A DNA stretch of 64,000 nucleotides from an uncultured Acetatifactor sp. (GTDB lineage: Bacteria; Bacillota; Clostridia; Lachnospirales; Lachnospiraceae). The stretch covers positions 1-64,000 of the forward strand of contig CAKRZO010000010.1 of the NCBI GenBank assembly GCA_934433135.1. Direction: 5' to 3'. This document shows positions 9,117 to 18,599 of the stretch, piece by piece. The first letter of the stretch is position 1. Every line of letters starts with the position of its first letter. The notes under the pieces were generated by a model. That model was given only the letters and a program-made list of their open reading frames with translations. It searched no databases and was not told the DNA's origin. Made by a program: the position numbers and the translations under genes.

Positions 9117-9998
9117 CTACCTTCCTCTAATCAATACAACTAATGTATGCAATAAAAGTAAGAACTTAACCTCTATTACCGGAATTTCTATACTCTCAGC
9201 AATCGTTTTACAATCATATTTTTCAGCCAAATCGCAAGAAAATGCATAATACACCTTAATTCTTTCGATTAAACTAAACTTCATAAAAAGTACTTTTTCT
9301 TTCAGCCAAAGCCCATACCCTCTCGGATTATTCACAAAAAGTGAATTACCTGCCTTAGTTAATCCGTCATTTCGGTATTCATATATCCAAATTATATCAT
9401 TAAAAAATCGCATTTTATATCCATCATTAGCCATTCTGTTATATATTACTGCCTCTGTCATAAATTTTTCTCCAAGATACTCTGGATATCTATATTTTCT
9501 ATGTAGTTCCGTATAAAAAACCAATGCTCTCTCTCCATCAATATTACGGTATCGATCTAATAATGTTCCATCGTAATACTCTGCTTCAAACAACGTATTT
9601 GGCGTAGAGTCCGGGCTTATGCCAAGGTTTCCAGCCACACCGCAAAATTTTTCATCTTTAGGCAAAGACTTCTCCCATGCAATTATCTTCTTCAATGCAT
9701 CATCTGCCAAATAATCATCTGAATCAACAACAAAAAATAGTCTTCCCTTTGCAAGATCTAAAGCATAATTAATTGCTCTGCATTTCCCGCCATTGTTTTT
9801 TTTGAAGTAACGAATAGGGAATTTATTCTTTTTGTTAATCCACGTTGTAAATAATTCTTCTGTTTTGTCAACAGATCCGTCATCTACAACCAGCCATTCA
9901 AAATCAAGAAAGTTCTGCCTTTGCAATGACTCATACAATTGATTTATGATATAAGCACGATTATATGTTGGTGTAAATACAGTTATTTCTATACTCAC
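9117..9998 (-). CDS. Glycosyltransferase family 2
   Basis: A GT-A fold transferase starting ITVFTPTYNRAYIINQLYESL, with WLVVDDGS and the metal-binding DSDDYL motif (FFVVDSDDYL), as in GT2 enzymes that use UDP- or GDP-sugars. The GTG at 9998 has GGAGG 8 nt upstream and puts the conserved beta strand at the very N-terminus. Longer starts would add residues unlike the family. The gene overlaps the tail of the GT14 remnant upstream by 38 nt. Sugar specificity cannot be read from sequence. Confidence 0.85.
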   Translation of the reverse strand: MSIEITVFTPTYNRAYIINQLYESLQRQNFLDFEWLVVDDGSVDKTEELFTTWINKKNKFPIRYFKKNNGGKCRAINYALDLAKGRLFFVVDSDDYLADDALKKIIAWEKSLPKDEKFCGVAGNLGISPDSTPNTLFEAEYYDGTLLDRYRNIDGERALVFYTELHRKYRYPEYLGEKFMTEAVIYNRMANDGYKMRFFNDIIWIYEYRNDGLTKAGNSLFVNNPRGYGLWLKEKVLFMKFSLIERIKVYYAFSCDLAEKYDCKTIAESIEIPVIEVKFLLLLHTLVVLIRGR

Positions 9999-10362
9999 TA
10001 TTGGTGCCTCCGCATTTAAGGATTCTATGATTTTCACATAATACTTCACGTAATATTGCATTTATTATGTCTGAATCTTTATTTTCATCGAATTTTCTTT
10101 CAAACAAATCTGGCGTATTCATCAACTTACTATAATCTTCTATTGTAAATGTATATGGATTTCCTCTTTCCCAATCAATAAATCTAAGAGAATTATTAAT
10201 CACCATGTCTTTGTATGGTGAAGTTTGGATCATAGTATGTAAAAATATTTCATCAGCACATAGTGTATGTTTAAAATGTTTCTGAATAAATTTTTTATTT
10301 GACAATACAAAGCGTGCCAAATTATCAGTAGTACTAAACCAATTAACGCCTTTATATATATA
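9961..10362 (-). pseudogene. C-terminal fragment of a GT14 (core-2/I-branching-like) glycosyltransferase
   Basis: The frame encodes only the last ~130 residues of a beta-1,6-N-acetylglucosaminyltransferase-like protein: GVNWFSTTDNLARFVLSNKK, then CADEIFLHTM and the C-terminal SLRFIDW block. Upstream the frame closes at a TAA (10363-10365), about 75 bp from the IS630 terminal repeat. The N-terminal half is not found on the far side of the IS, so it was deleted, not just separated. The product is surely non-functional. Confidence 0.75.
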
Positions 10363-10440
10363 TTAATCGTTTTACTTCGATCTATCCGTAGCTTTTTTGC
10401 ATTCTAATAAGACTATTTTGGATATAGTATTGCACATTCC

Positions 10441-11690
10441 AATTAATTGGACATTTCCAATAATGTCTCCTCTTTGACAGGTTCGGTGGAATCGATATCA
10501 TCCAGATGCCACTTCCAGCGGAATACTACCGGCTCCGCATTGATCTCATCAAAATAAGCGTATATGCGTTGAACCAATTCTTCTTTAGACTTGACTCGAA
10601 TGCCTTTGAGCATCTGCTTAGTCATCTTACTGAAGAATGATTCAACAAGGTTTAGCCATGAGGCGTGCTTCGGTGTAAATACAAGCTCGAAACGATTTTT
10701 GACAGTAGACAGATACTCGATGACTTTTTTCGCTTTATCTACCTTAAGATTGTCGAGCACGAGCCGAATCGTATCACCTTTGGGATACTTAGTGTCAAGA
10801 ATCTTTAGAAATTCTATGTAATCTGCACTGTTATGGCTGTCACTGACAAGCGGTAAGGCTTCTCCGGTTTGCAGATCTATTCCTGCAAGCAACGATACTG
10901 TGCCAAGGCGTTTGTACTCGTAGTCGCGTTTGATTGCTCCGTTGCCTTCTATAGAAGGCAGATCCTCTGCGACATTAGCAATAGCCTGTATTCCGGGCTT
11001 CTCACCGTAGGATACAACGTGGACTACCTCGCCATTATCGAAAGGGAGAAGATTCCCCTCTTTGTCGAACTGCAGTTGCAACTGTTTATAAACCAGCAAC
11101 ACGTTATGCATCTTTTCGTCGAAGTTCGGATCACGGCGTTCACAATAATACTGGATGCGGAATGGCTTGATCCTGCACTTGTCCAGAATTCGATACACAC
11201 CGGATTCCGTGATGGTTGCAAGCCGGTCAAATCCTGCATCAACAGCCGTTTTATTGATATGCTCTGTAAGAGCCTTTGTCGTCCAGGTCTCAGCAGCATA
11301 ACCGTAGTCCTTCGGTTGTGTACAGGCTACACTGATCAGCCAGGTTTTTGCCTCACCAGTAATTTCCTCTTTGCGGCCGCGACCCTTATCGACATTGAGA
11401 AGATCTTCAATGGAATCTTCTTTTGAACGAGTGCGGTACTTCTTTATCCAGAGTTCTGTGGTATGCCGACCTACTCCGAGTTTCTCGGCAATCGCCGTTG
11501 CAGACTTGCCGTCAGCTTTCATGAGCAGGATCTTCGCTCTTTGAGCGATAACGACCGGGGTCATTCCCGAATTTGCAAGCTTTTCAAGCTCTGCTCTGTG
11601 TTTTTGTTCAAGTGCGAATTTCATACAAAAGACCCTCCGAATCACCTTATTTATATGATATCACAATTTATCATAAATGTACAGTTAATT
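10441..11690 (-). mobile_element. IS630-family insertion sequence
   Basis: The transposase gene is flanked by imperfect inverted repeats: AATTAATTGGACATTT (10441-10456) and AAATGTACAGTTAATT (11675-11690), with two mismatches. It sits inside the exopolysaccharide operon between a GT14 fragment and a GT2 gene and has the same strand as both. TA target duplication is typical of the family, but I cannot assign it reliably here. Confidence 0.7.
10443..11624 (-). CDS. IS630-family transposase with an altered catalytic residue
   Basis: It has an N-terminal helix-turn-helix (KSATAIAEKLGVGRHTTELW) and a C-terminal DDE domain with LVLDN (second Asp) and the Glu in SWLNLVESFFSK. The first catalytic site reads VVSYGEKPGIQA (Gly codon at 11004-11006), where family members normally have SxDEKxxIQA, so the first Asp seems to be Gly through one A-to-G change. 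The ATG at 11624 has GGAGG 9 nt upstream; a longer GTG start at 11645 is less likely. The reading frame is otherwise intact, but the enzyme is probably dead. Confidence 0.85.
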   Translation of the reverse strand: MKFALEQKHRAELEKLANSGMTPVVIAQRAKILLMKADGKSATAIAEKLGVGRHTTELWIKKYRTRSKEDSIEDLLNVDKGRGRKEEITGEAKTWLISVACTQPKDYGYAAETWTTKALTEHINKTAVDAGFDRLATITESGVYRILDKCRIKPFRIQYYCERRDPNFDEKMHNVLLVYKQLQLQFDKEGNLLPFDNGEVVHVVSYGEKPGIQAIANVAEDLPSIEGNGAIKRDYEYKRLGTVSLLAGIDLQTGEALPLVSDSHNSADYIEFLKILDTKYPKGDTIRLVLDNLKVDKAKKVIEYLSTVKNRFELVFTPKHASWLNLVESFFSKMTKQMLKGIRVKSKEELVQRIYAYFDEINAEPVVFRWKWHLDDIDSTEPVKEETLLEMSN

Positions 11691-11712
11691 AAAAAGTTGT
11701 ATGCTAGTATTT

Positions 11713-12681
11713 TCACAAACCAACCTTTAAAGCATTTCGAATCCAACAAGTCCAATAAAAAGATATTGATGCTATTCTCAACCATAATTGTTGTGTTTTC
11801 GAAATAGCCACTTTTTTGTAGGAAATCGGGTATCTGTGTATTACTTGTTTCAGTTTATCAAATGTATTCTTACGATCCCGCTTTCTCATCGACCTCAATA
11901 CCAATTGCCCCTGGTATATACACGTAAACCACAAGCTACACAAACTATCCGCCTCAATTGCAGGCATTTTCTCGCAAACATATTCATGCCGCTGAATCTT
12001 TGCATCAACTGCCTCTAACCTATGATCTGCACTTAACATATGCATAACAGAATTATCTTGTTGGCGATATGCATACAATACCTTCCCTGCATATACAAGT
12101 TTTCTGGCATTTCCTAAAACCTGATAGGTCCAAAACTCGTCATCAATTTTATTACCAACCGGAAAACGGATATTTTTGATAACACTCTTCCTATACATCT
12201 TATTCCAAATCAATTGCCTGAATATCCGGTCATAAATATTTTCACGCATCGCTTCTTCTGCCGAAAAAAATCTAAAATCAAATGAATCGCCATCATCAAA
12301 GTCCGCATTATTATCCTTTGTAACACAATAATTACATTCAACAATATCTATATCATCAGAAAATTGACTGACTAAAAATTCAAACATTATTGGTGATATA
12401 TAATCATCGCTATCTACGAATGCGATAAATTCTCCTTGTGCTATACTAAGGGCTTGGTTCCTTGCCTGTCCTCCTCCTCCGTTTTTTTGATGAATAACCT
12501 GTACACGTGAATCCTTTTGCTCCCATAAATCACAAATCTGTGGACAGCGATCTGGTGATCCATCATCCACTAATATTATTTCTAAATTCTTATATGTCTG
12601 ATTTATTACACTTTCAATGCACTGATTTAAAAAAGGTTCTGCCTTGTAAACCGGGATTATGACACTAATTAATTCTTTCAT
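11713..12681 (-). CDS. Glycosyltransferase family 2
   Basis: A 322-residue GT2 of the EpsJ/WcaA kind: ISVIIPVYKAEPFLNQCIES at the N-terminus, EIILVDDGSPD, and the DXD-type FVDSDDYI. The remaining C-terminal half is variable, as usual for specificity regions. It ends only ~20 bp from the IS630 right repeat, so the insertion lies just after its stop. The next gene upstream is another GT2 only 9 nt away. It is probably a transferase adding one sugar of the repeat unit at the cytoplasmic membrane face. Confidence 0.85.
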   Translation of the reverse strand: MKELISVIIPVYKAEPFLNQCIESVINQTYKNLEIILVDDGSPDRCPQICDLWEQKDSRVQVIHQKNGGGGQARNQALSIAQGEFIAFVDSDDYISPIMFEFLVSQFSDDIDIVECNYCVTKDNNADFDDGDSFDFRFFSAEEAMRENIYDRIFRQLIWNKMYRKSVIKNIRFPVGNKIDDEFWTYQVLGNARKLVYAGKVLYAYRQQDNSVMHMLSADHRLEAVDAKIQRHEYVCEKMPAIEADSLCSLWFTCIYQGQLVLRSMRKRDRKNTFDKLKQVIHRYPISYKKVAISKTQQLWLRIASISFYWTCWIRNALKVGL

Positions 12682-12690
12682 ATTGTATCC

Positions 12691-13686
12691 TTACGTATAT
12701 TTACTCTTCAAAAAATATTTCCCATAAAAGCGATAAAACGGTTTATAAATCCCAGGCACACAAATAAGTAAATAAGCCTGCAATTTTTGCTTGTTACGAA
12801 TCAATGAAATCAGACGTCTATGCTCCACTATTTTCTTTCGGATGATAGCCTCATCTGCAAAGAACTGTTTGCTATAATCCATCATTAAGCTATTATACAC
12901 ATTGATAACTGTTCTTATATATGCTTTTGATGCACTCTCTTTTATTTCTTCTGCAGCATTATCTAGAATGATTTCCTTTACTCGTATAGGATCATATATT
13001 CGGTGCATATTTAGCCTAGTCCGCGTTGCAGATGAATTTCGCACAAGATAATGATATTTGCACACATCATCAAAAACCGAACATTCCGCACCCTTAAATA
13101 AATAATAATTCATGAGCAGATCTTCATTAATCTTTATATCTGATGGCACAACTTCGTCATGCAATAAGCAGTAGAACAAGTTTTTATGGAAAAGTTTATT
13201 CCCTAGACCTGGCTCAATTCTTTCACCGGTCAAAAGTTCTTTCAGTGCTTCTATCTTCCCTTGCTGTGTAAGGAGACCTGTATTATAAAAATAATTAACC
13301 CGGCCATCTGGAAAGACCATCTGATACCCGCAATGTGAAATATCTGCATGGTATTTTATCGCATTCTCTAGTAGCAGGGAATACATATCTTCTTCTATTT
13401 CATCATCCCCGTCCACAAAACCGATGTATTCTCCGGAAGCGGCCGCAATCCCGGCAATCCTTGCCGAAGTCACCCCTCCATTATTTTTATTTATAGGGAT
13501 AATGCGATTATCACTCTCTGCCAGTTGGGAGATAATCTTCCAACTTCTATCTGTTGATCCATCATTCACAAGAATAATTTCCAGATTATTGTGTGTCTGT
13601 CTCTCAATGCTTGTAATGCACCGTTCCAATTCGTCCTGCAAATTATAAACAGGTACTACAACTGATATCTTTATCTGTGTATTCAT
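12691..13686 (-). CDS. Glycosyltransferase family 2
   Basis: A 331-residue GT2 with ISVVVPVYNLQDELERCITS, IILVNDGSTD and the metal site FVDGDDE (Gly in place of the usual Ser, still tolerated in the family). A basic and aromatic C-terminal end (YKPFYRFYGKYFLKSKYT) may anchor it to the membrane. It is tightly packed between the acetyltransferase gene (7 nt) and the next GT2 (9 nt), so it is surely part of one transcript. Donor sugar is unknown. Confidence 0.85.
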   Translation of the reverse strand: MNTQIKISVVVPVYNLQDELERCITSIERQTHNNLEIILVNDGSTDRSWKIISQLAESDNRIIPINKNNGGVTSARIAGIAAASGEYIGFVDGDDEIEEDMYSLLLENAIKYHADISHCGYQMVFPDGRVNYFYNTGLLTQQGKIEALKELLTGERIEPGLGNKLFHKNLFYCLLHDEVVPSDIKINEDLLMNYYLFKGAECSVFDDVCKYHYLVRNSSATRTRLNMHRIYDPIRVKEIILDNAAEEIKESASKAYIRTVINVYNSLMMDYSKQFFADEAIIRKKIVEHRRLISLIRNKQKLQAYLLICVPGIYKPFYRFYGKYFLKSKYT

Positions 13687-13693
13687 ATTTCCC

Positions 13694-14266
13694 TCAATGT
13701 ATTATTATACGCATCGGTTGACTGACAACCGTTGCATTATCTGGCACATCCTTCACAACAACAGCACCTGCACCTATTACTGCATTATTTCCTATATGCA
13801 CTCCTCCGACAACGATTGCCCCGCTGTAAATTGTCACATTATCACCGATAACAGGTGCAGATGTTTTATCTCGCATTTTCCCGCGTCCTATCGTTACATT
13901 CTGATAAACAGTACAATTTTTCCCCATAGAATGGCAAAAAATAATTGTTGAATATCCGTGAAATATCTTTAACCCTCCACCAATTCGATTGGTTTCAGCA
14001 CTGATTTCCAGGCTTTCAAGCGGTTTATATGTCAAACGGACTACATAATACTTGTAAACAGACTTTGTAAGTACTCTAACCATAAAAATTCTTCTGAATG
14101 TAAGATTAAATAATAACAATGTGTGAAGAGTATAAACTCCTTTCTTCTTTTCCAAGCGTTCCATATCCATGTCAATTTGCTTTTTTACATCTTCAGTCAA
14201 TGACCAGTATACTAAAATTGCCGGAATAGACCTCCATATCATAAAAATTGTAAGTATTCTTTTCAT
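13694..14266 (-). CDS. CysE/WbbJ-like serine O-acetyltransferase family protein
   Basis: The C-terminal half has the left-handed beta-helix hexapeptide pattern (GKNCTVYQNVTIGRG, then IGDNVTIYSGAIVVGGVHIG and IGAGAVVVKDVPDNA) of serine/sugar O-acetyltransferases. In a polysaccharide operon it probably acetylates a sugar of the repeat unit rather than serine. The ATG at 14266 follows a G-rich Shine-Dalgarno; the first ATG at 14281 is embedded in that G run and is less likely. About 190 residues, close to the family norm. Confidence 0.8.
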   Translation of the reverse strand: MKRILTIFMIWRSIPAILVYWSLTEDVKKQIDMDMERLEKKKGVYTLHTLLLFNLTFRRIFMVRVLTKSVYKYYVVRLTYKPLESLEISAETNRIGGGLKIFHGYSTIIFCHSMGKNCTVYQNVTIGRGKMRDKTSAPVIGDNVTIYSGAIVVGGVHIGNNAVIGAGAVVVKDVPDNATVVSQPMRIIIH

Positions 14267-14280
14267 AACCAATCCCCCCA

Positions 14281-14380
14281 TTCGGCAGACGCTTTAACAA
14301 TAAAATAATCGCCGGTCAAAGTTTTTTTGTGATATCTACAGTACAAAAGTTAATTATATCTCTACACTGTTTTCTACGTA
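14281..14380. other. Gap in the polysaccharide operon carrying a shared GCAGACGCTTTAAC motif
   Basis: A 100-bp non-coding gap between two co-directional genes. Its left edge has CATTCGGCAGACGCTTTAAC (14280-14299), which matches 19 of 20 bases of a motif upstream of ybaK at 24927-24946. In both cases the motif lies just upstream of a minus-strand start codon. I see no clear promoter. Confidence 0.4.
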
Positions 14381-15514
14381 TCACAGAGATAAAATCATCT
14401 TTTCAACTGCATTTACAGTTTCTTCTGTGCTAAATGACTTTCCTCTTATCTTCGCTTTCTCTTTATAATGAAGTAATACACCGGGTACGGATATCATCTG
14501 CCTGATCCCCTCATACAATGATTCATCATCATTAAGTGTTACAACTCCATATTCATTATTTTTACCCAACATTTCCTTCATTCCGGAAACTTCTACTGTG
14601 CAGACTGGAATTCCCAATATTAACGCTTCTGTTGCCGCAGTACTGAATCCTTCTGCATAACTGGCACAAACAAATAAATCACAGCATGCCACATACTTGT
14701 AAGGATTTGTTTGATATCCCAAAAAGTCTACATAGTTCTCCATTCCATTTTCTGATACAAAACGTTTTAAACTTTCCTCTTCCGATCCGATCCCTAGAAT
14801 ATATAAATGAACCGGATAACCTGCTTCCCGCAATCTCTTTATAATTCCTAAAATACGATTAAAGCCTTTGCTTTTCAATAATTTACCAACTCCAACCAGC
14901 TTGATGTCATCATTAAAAAAAAGATTATTTTCAACTGCCTCCTGAGACAATGCAATAATATTGTCACTTTCATTCGTATTATACAAAACCTTAACTTCCG
15001 TATCAAGCGGAATCAGTGACTGAAAATCTTTTTTTACTGTTTCCGATACGCCAACCACCCGATCAAATTTACCATAACATTTGCAAGCTTCTTTGAAACT
15101 TCGAAATCCTTGTGCAGAACGCTTTTGTGACTTTTGTTCAATATGTATCCAAGAAACCAGCTTTGTTCCTTTCTCTCGACAACCACTGATAATCCTTGCA
15201 CATGGTCCTTCCAGGTAAGCCACTTCTACATCATAGCGCTCCTTAAGGAAAATTTTATGGAGCATTTGCGGACATAATAATTTCATAAGGTGAGAGTTAC
15301 CTGGCACCATTTTTTTGAATACGCTTTTATATTTTACATCTTTACTTAAAAATTGCCTGTTGACACCTACATCAAATAGAGTCATAACAGTTATATCGAA
15401 TTTTGAATAATCCATATTATTGACTAGATTTACAAGAACCTTCTCTGCTCCACCTTGCCCAAGATCATGAATTAAAAAAAGGATTTTCTTCACCTGCTTT
15501 TTCTTCCTTCCCAT
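14381..15514 (-). CDS. Glycosyltransferase family 4 (GT-B)
   Basis: A 377-residue GT-B enzyme: KKILFLIHDLGQGGAEKVLVNLVNNM at the N-terminus and a C-terminal donor domain with LVGVGKLLKSKGFNRIL and the family E-x7-E block (CASYAEGFSTAATEALILG). This pattern belongs to GT4 retaining transferases acting on undecaprenyl-linked intermediates. It lies 6 nt downstream of a GT2 gene. The basic N-terminus (MGRKKKQVKK) fits a membrane-surface location. Confidence 0.85.
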   Translation of the reverse strand: MGRKKKQVKKILFLIHDLGQGGAEKVLVNLVNNMDYSKFDITVMTLFDVGVNRQFLSKDVKYKSVFKKMVPGNSHLMKLLCPQMLHKIFLKERYDVEVAYLEGPCARIISGCREKGTKLVSWIHIEQKSQKRSAQGFRSFKEACKCYGKFDRVVGVSETVKKDFQSLIPLDTEVKVLYNTNESDNIIALSQEAVENNLFFNDDIKLVGVGKLLKSKGFNRILGIIKRLREAGYPVHLYILGIGSEEESLKRFVSENGMENYVDFLGYQTNPYKYVACCDLFVCASYAEGFSTAATEALILGIPVCTVEVSGMKEMLGKNNEYGVVTLNDDESLYEGIRQMISVPGVLLHYKEKAKIRGKSFSTEETVNAVEKMILSL

Positions 15515-15520
15515 TCCACT

Positions 15521-16588
15521 TCATAATTCTATCGGATATCGTTGTCTGTCAAGCCAAACTTGAATTGCCTTATTCCCTTTTAGCTTTAAACATACTTTTC
15601 TAACCAATCCTTTAGCTCTATTTTTCAGTCTGTACCTTAGTGAATATTGAAGCTCTTCTGTCATGCTTCTCTCTTTCTGACTCATAAGGCTTAATATCTT
15701 TTGGCAGTTTGGATCATTCTGCACATATTCTTTAAACTGTTTCTTATTTCCACCCATCTGAAAATGCTCATCCATCATATCTTTCAAATAAATTTTTGCC
15801 AAAAGAGAGCCTTCTTCCAATTGTCCACGTTCCGACGTTTCCCATACAGTCATTTCCTCGTCCCAGTTAAGATACGCTTCCATTATTGAACTGTAGTAAG
15901 GAATTCCCCATGACCTGTTATGCATCACAGACACTGCATTTTGCCGATATAAGTACATTAACCTATTTCCCAGATAAATGCTATCTGCCAAGTACAAACA
16001 TGTCATCGAAAAAATTTTATCTTCCGAACATTTCAGTTTTTTAAAATGAATGCCATACTGTTTTAAAAAGCTACATTTGTAAAGCATCGCACCAAAGCAC
16101 TGAGCGCCATGAATCCATAGTGATGCTCTTCCGCCTTTATATATTCCCTCTTTTAAAGGAACACTCTCTGCTCGTCTGTTCAAATCATGATTACACAAAC
16201 AAGCTTGAAAGCCGATCAGGTCATATTCCTTTTTCATAAGCTCGCTAACTGTCTCATTAAAAAAAGCTGTTTTCCATGCATCATCCGCGTCAAGAAAGGT
16301 AATATAAGACTCTTCTTCCACGTTTCTGGAGAATACTTCATTCATTCCTGTGTTTCTTGCCGAAGATGCACCACTATTTTTTTGATGAATCACAACAATT
16401 CCGGAATTATTTTCTGCCAGTTCATCACATAACTCTGCTGAACCATCCGTTGAGCCATCGTCAACCAGAATAATATCTGTTTTTTTGTAATCCTGTTCCA
16501 AGACTGATTGAACGGCTCTGTTTAGAAATTCCGCACAATTATATACAGGTATAATTACACTAATCTGCTTATCTGCATTAGTTATCAT
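15521..16588 (-). CDS. Glycosyltransferase family 2
   Basis: A 355-residue GT2: ISVIIPVYNCAEFLNRAVQSV, DIILVDDGSTDGS, and the metal motif ITFLDADDAW. The C-terminal region is rich in Lys and Arg (YRLKNRAKGLVRKVCLKLKG), as in peripheral membrane transferases of polysaccharide clusters. Neighbours are a GT4 (6 nt downstream) and a GT2 (16 nt upstream), so transcription is shared. Acceptor and donor are not predictable. Confidence 0.85.
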   Translation of the reverse strand: MITNADKQISVIIPVYNCAEFLNRAVQSVLEQDYKKTDIILVDDGSTDGSAELCDELAENNSGIVVIHQKNSGASSARNTGMNEVFSRNVEEESYITFLDADDAWKTAFFNETVSELMKKEYDLIGFQACLCNHDLNRRAESVPLKEGIYKGGRASLWIHGAQCFGAMLYKCSFLKQYGIHFKKLKCSEDKIFSMTCLYLADSIYLGNRLMYLYRQNAVSVMHNRSWGIPYYSSIMEAYLNWDEEMTVWETSERGQLEEGSLLAKIYLKDMMDEHFQMGGNKKQFKEYVQNDPNCQKILSLMSQKERSMTEELQYSLRYRLKNRAKGLVRKVCLKLKGNKAIQVWLDRQRYPIEL

Positions 16589-16604
16589 TCTGCAATCCTC
16601 TCTG

Positions 16605-17489
16605 TCATCCTCTTCCCTTACATCTTACCAACCAACTGAATCCCCACCCTAGTGGTGTGCACAAAACTGTCAGCAACTTTCTCGGTGATTCTTCAATATA
16701 TCGCTTGTCCTTTGCTATCCAGCTGCTGGAGCAATAATGAATGCAATCTGCTATCAGCCTTTTTTTTGTAGTCGGATATTCCATACACACTTTTCGCCAA
16801 AACGCAAAACCTTTTGGATTCTTTAAATATTGACGCCACATGGTATTACTGGATCCGTCAGCCTGATATTCCACCTCACAGAGTACTTCCGGAAGCACCG
16901 CCAATTTATAATCCTGATCAACCAGGCGATATTTGTAGGCTAACGCAACATACTTCTCCCCTTCAAAGACTGGGTATGGAGGATATGCTGTAACCACATC
17001 CGTTCGATATACCAGCTTTTTATCACCGGATCCACCGGATGTATAATAGCCGGTCAATGTAGTTTCCTTCATATCTGAAGGGAACCCCTGACCGATCACT
17101 TTTCCGGTAGTCATATCTGCATCCAAACCTATTAACCCTGCATAGTTTTTATCTTTAACAAGTTTCCATGCTTCATAGATCTTCCTGACGGCTCCTTCTG
17201 CAAGGCAATCATCCGAGTCGATACATACGTTCAATTCCGTGTGAATATTTTTATATACTACATTATGTGCCGTATGCATTCCGCCATTTTCTTTATAAAT
17301 ATACTGAATTTCAAATCCGTTGTCTGCCTGCTTCCAGTTTTTCACGCATTCGGCGGTATTGTCTATAGATCCATCGTCCACAATCAGCCATACAAAGTCC
17401 TTACAATCCTGCGCAAGCAGACTCTTATATGTACGAGCCAATGTATCGGCTCGGTTATACGCCGGAGTAAATACTGTGAGAAACGCCAT
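16605..17489 (-). CDS. Glycosyltransferase family 2
   Basis: A 294-residue GT2 beginning FLTVFTPAYNRADTLARTYKS, with WLIVDDGSIDNT and NVCIDSDDCL as the DXD-type site. It closely resembles in layout the GT2 at 9117-9998 (same FTPxYNRA start, YKENGGMHTAHN block, TMWRQYLKNPKGFAFW tail), suggesting the two are paralogues. It sits 2 nt from the upstream GT4 stop/start, consistent with coupling. Confidence 0.85.
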   Translation of the reverse strand: MAFLTVFTPAYNRADTLARTYKSLLAQDCKDFVWLIVDDGSIDNTAECVKNWKQADNGFEIQYIYKENGGMHTAHNVVYKNIHTELNVCIDSDDCLAEGAVRKIYEAWKLVKDKNYAGLIGLDADMTTGKVIGQGFPSDMKETTLTGYYTSGGSGDKKLVYRTDVVTAYPPYPVFEGEKYVALAYKYRLVDQDYKLAVLPEVLCEVEYQADGSSNTMWRQYLKNPKGFAFWRKVCMEYPTTKKRLIADCIHYCSSSWIAKDKRYIEESPRKLLTVLCTPLGWGFSWLVRCKGRG

Positions 17490-17491
17490 TA

Positions 17492-18586
17492 TTACTCTTC
17501 CTCCTTTTGAAGATAAAGCTCTTCCAATCGCTTTGCTTCCGTTTTGATATCATAACCGGATGCTTTCACTTCGCATATATGATCCTGCCTCTTCTGATTT
17601 ATACATTGCAAAATATGTTCTGCCCATTCGGCAGGTGACTCATCCAGTTTCTTTACTGTTACCAAACCTTCTGTAACGATACATTCTTCTGACACATGAT
17701 CGGAAATCACACACGGCAATGCGGAAGCCTGGGCTTCAATCATTGTTACCGGCAATCCCTCGTACAGAGATGGGAACACAAACACATTCATTGCCTGCAT
17801 CAGTCTATACACATCGGAACGAATACCTGTAAATATCACCTTGTCCTGAATGTTCATATTTTGAACTTTTTTTCGGATTTTTTCTCTTCCTATTCCATCT
17901 CCCACAAGTACCAACTTAAGATCAGGATTACGTTTCTGGCATTCAAAAAAAATGTCTATCAGGAACTCATGATTTTTCTGAGAATCAAATCTTCCGACAT
18001 GTCCAATGATAATACTGTTACCCAAGTTCAACTCTTCCCGAACATTCTTGTCTTCACTTGGGGAATATCTATAGCGATCAACATCTATTGCGTTATTAAG
18101 AACTTGAAATGAACCTGATTCTCCAAACATCCACCTGCCGGCTGCTTTGCTGCAGGCGAATAGGTTTGTTGCAAAGGCAGGGATTTTCTTCATATAATGT
18201 AATTTAATCAGATATTTTAAGTTTCTATCCTGACTACTATTATGGCTGTGCGCGATCCGAACCGGCACACCACATTCCTTTGCACACTGCAGTGCAACAG
18301 AACTTAAGCAGTCCTGATGGACATGGACGATTTTATATTCCGGATGTTCCCCGAAAAAATGCTTCAGTTCTTTTCGATATTTCACGCTCCATGGAATCAG
18401 TCTTGAAATATGATAAATCCTGCCTCCCAGTGCCTTGATCTCCGAGTCATAATCTGCTTCAAAATCCCGATGAACCAGGAAATCAAACTGAACTTTATTC
18501 CGGTCAATGTGACGATAATAATTCATCAGCATCGTTTCCAGACCGCCTCGTCCCATATAGGTAACTATCTGTAATACTCTAAGCAT
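17492..18586 (-). CDS. Glycosyltransferase family 4, EpsF-like
   Basis: A 364-residue GT-B transferase, MLRVLQIVTYMGRGGLETMLMNYYRH, like EpsF-type enzymes. Its C-terminal domain shows IIGHVGRFDSQKNHEFLIDI and the donor-binding SLYEGLPVTMIEAQASALPC. The family transfers hexoses or HexNAc to lipid-linked acceptors. It lies 13 nt downstream of the polymerase gene, so it is probably among the first glycosylation steps encoded by the operon. Confidence 0.85.
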   Translation of the reverse strand: MLRVLQIVTYMGRGGLETMLMNYYRHIDRNKVQFDFLVHRDFEADYDSEIKALGGRIYHISRLIPWSVKYRKELKHFFGEHPEYKIVHVHQDCLSSVALQCAKECGVPVRIAHSHNSSQDRNLKYLIKLHYMKKIPAFATNLFACSKAAGRWMFGESGSFQVLNNAIDVDRYRYSPSEDKNVREELNLGNSIIIGHVGRFDSQKNHEFLIDIFFECQKRNPDLKLVLVGDGIGREKIRKKVQNMNIQDKVIFTGIRSDVYRLMQAMNVFVFPSLYEGLPVTMIEAQASALPCVISDHVSEECIVTEGLVTVKKLDESPAEWAEHILQCINQKRQDHICEVKASGYDIKTEAKRLEELYLQKEEE

Positions 18587-18599
18587 CTCTTGCTCCCTT

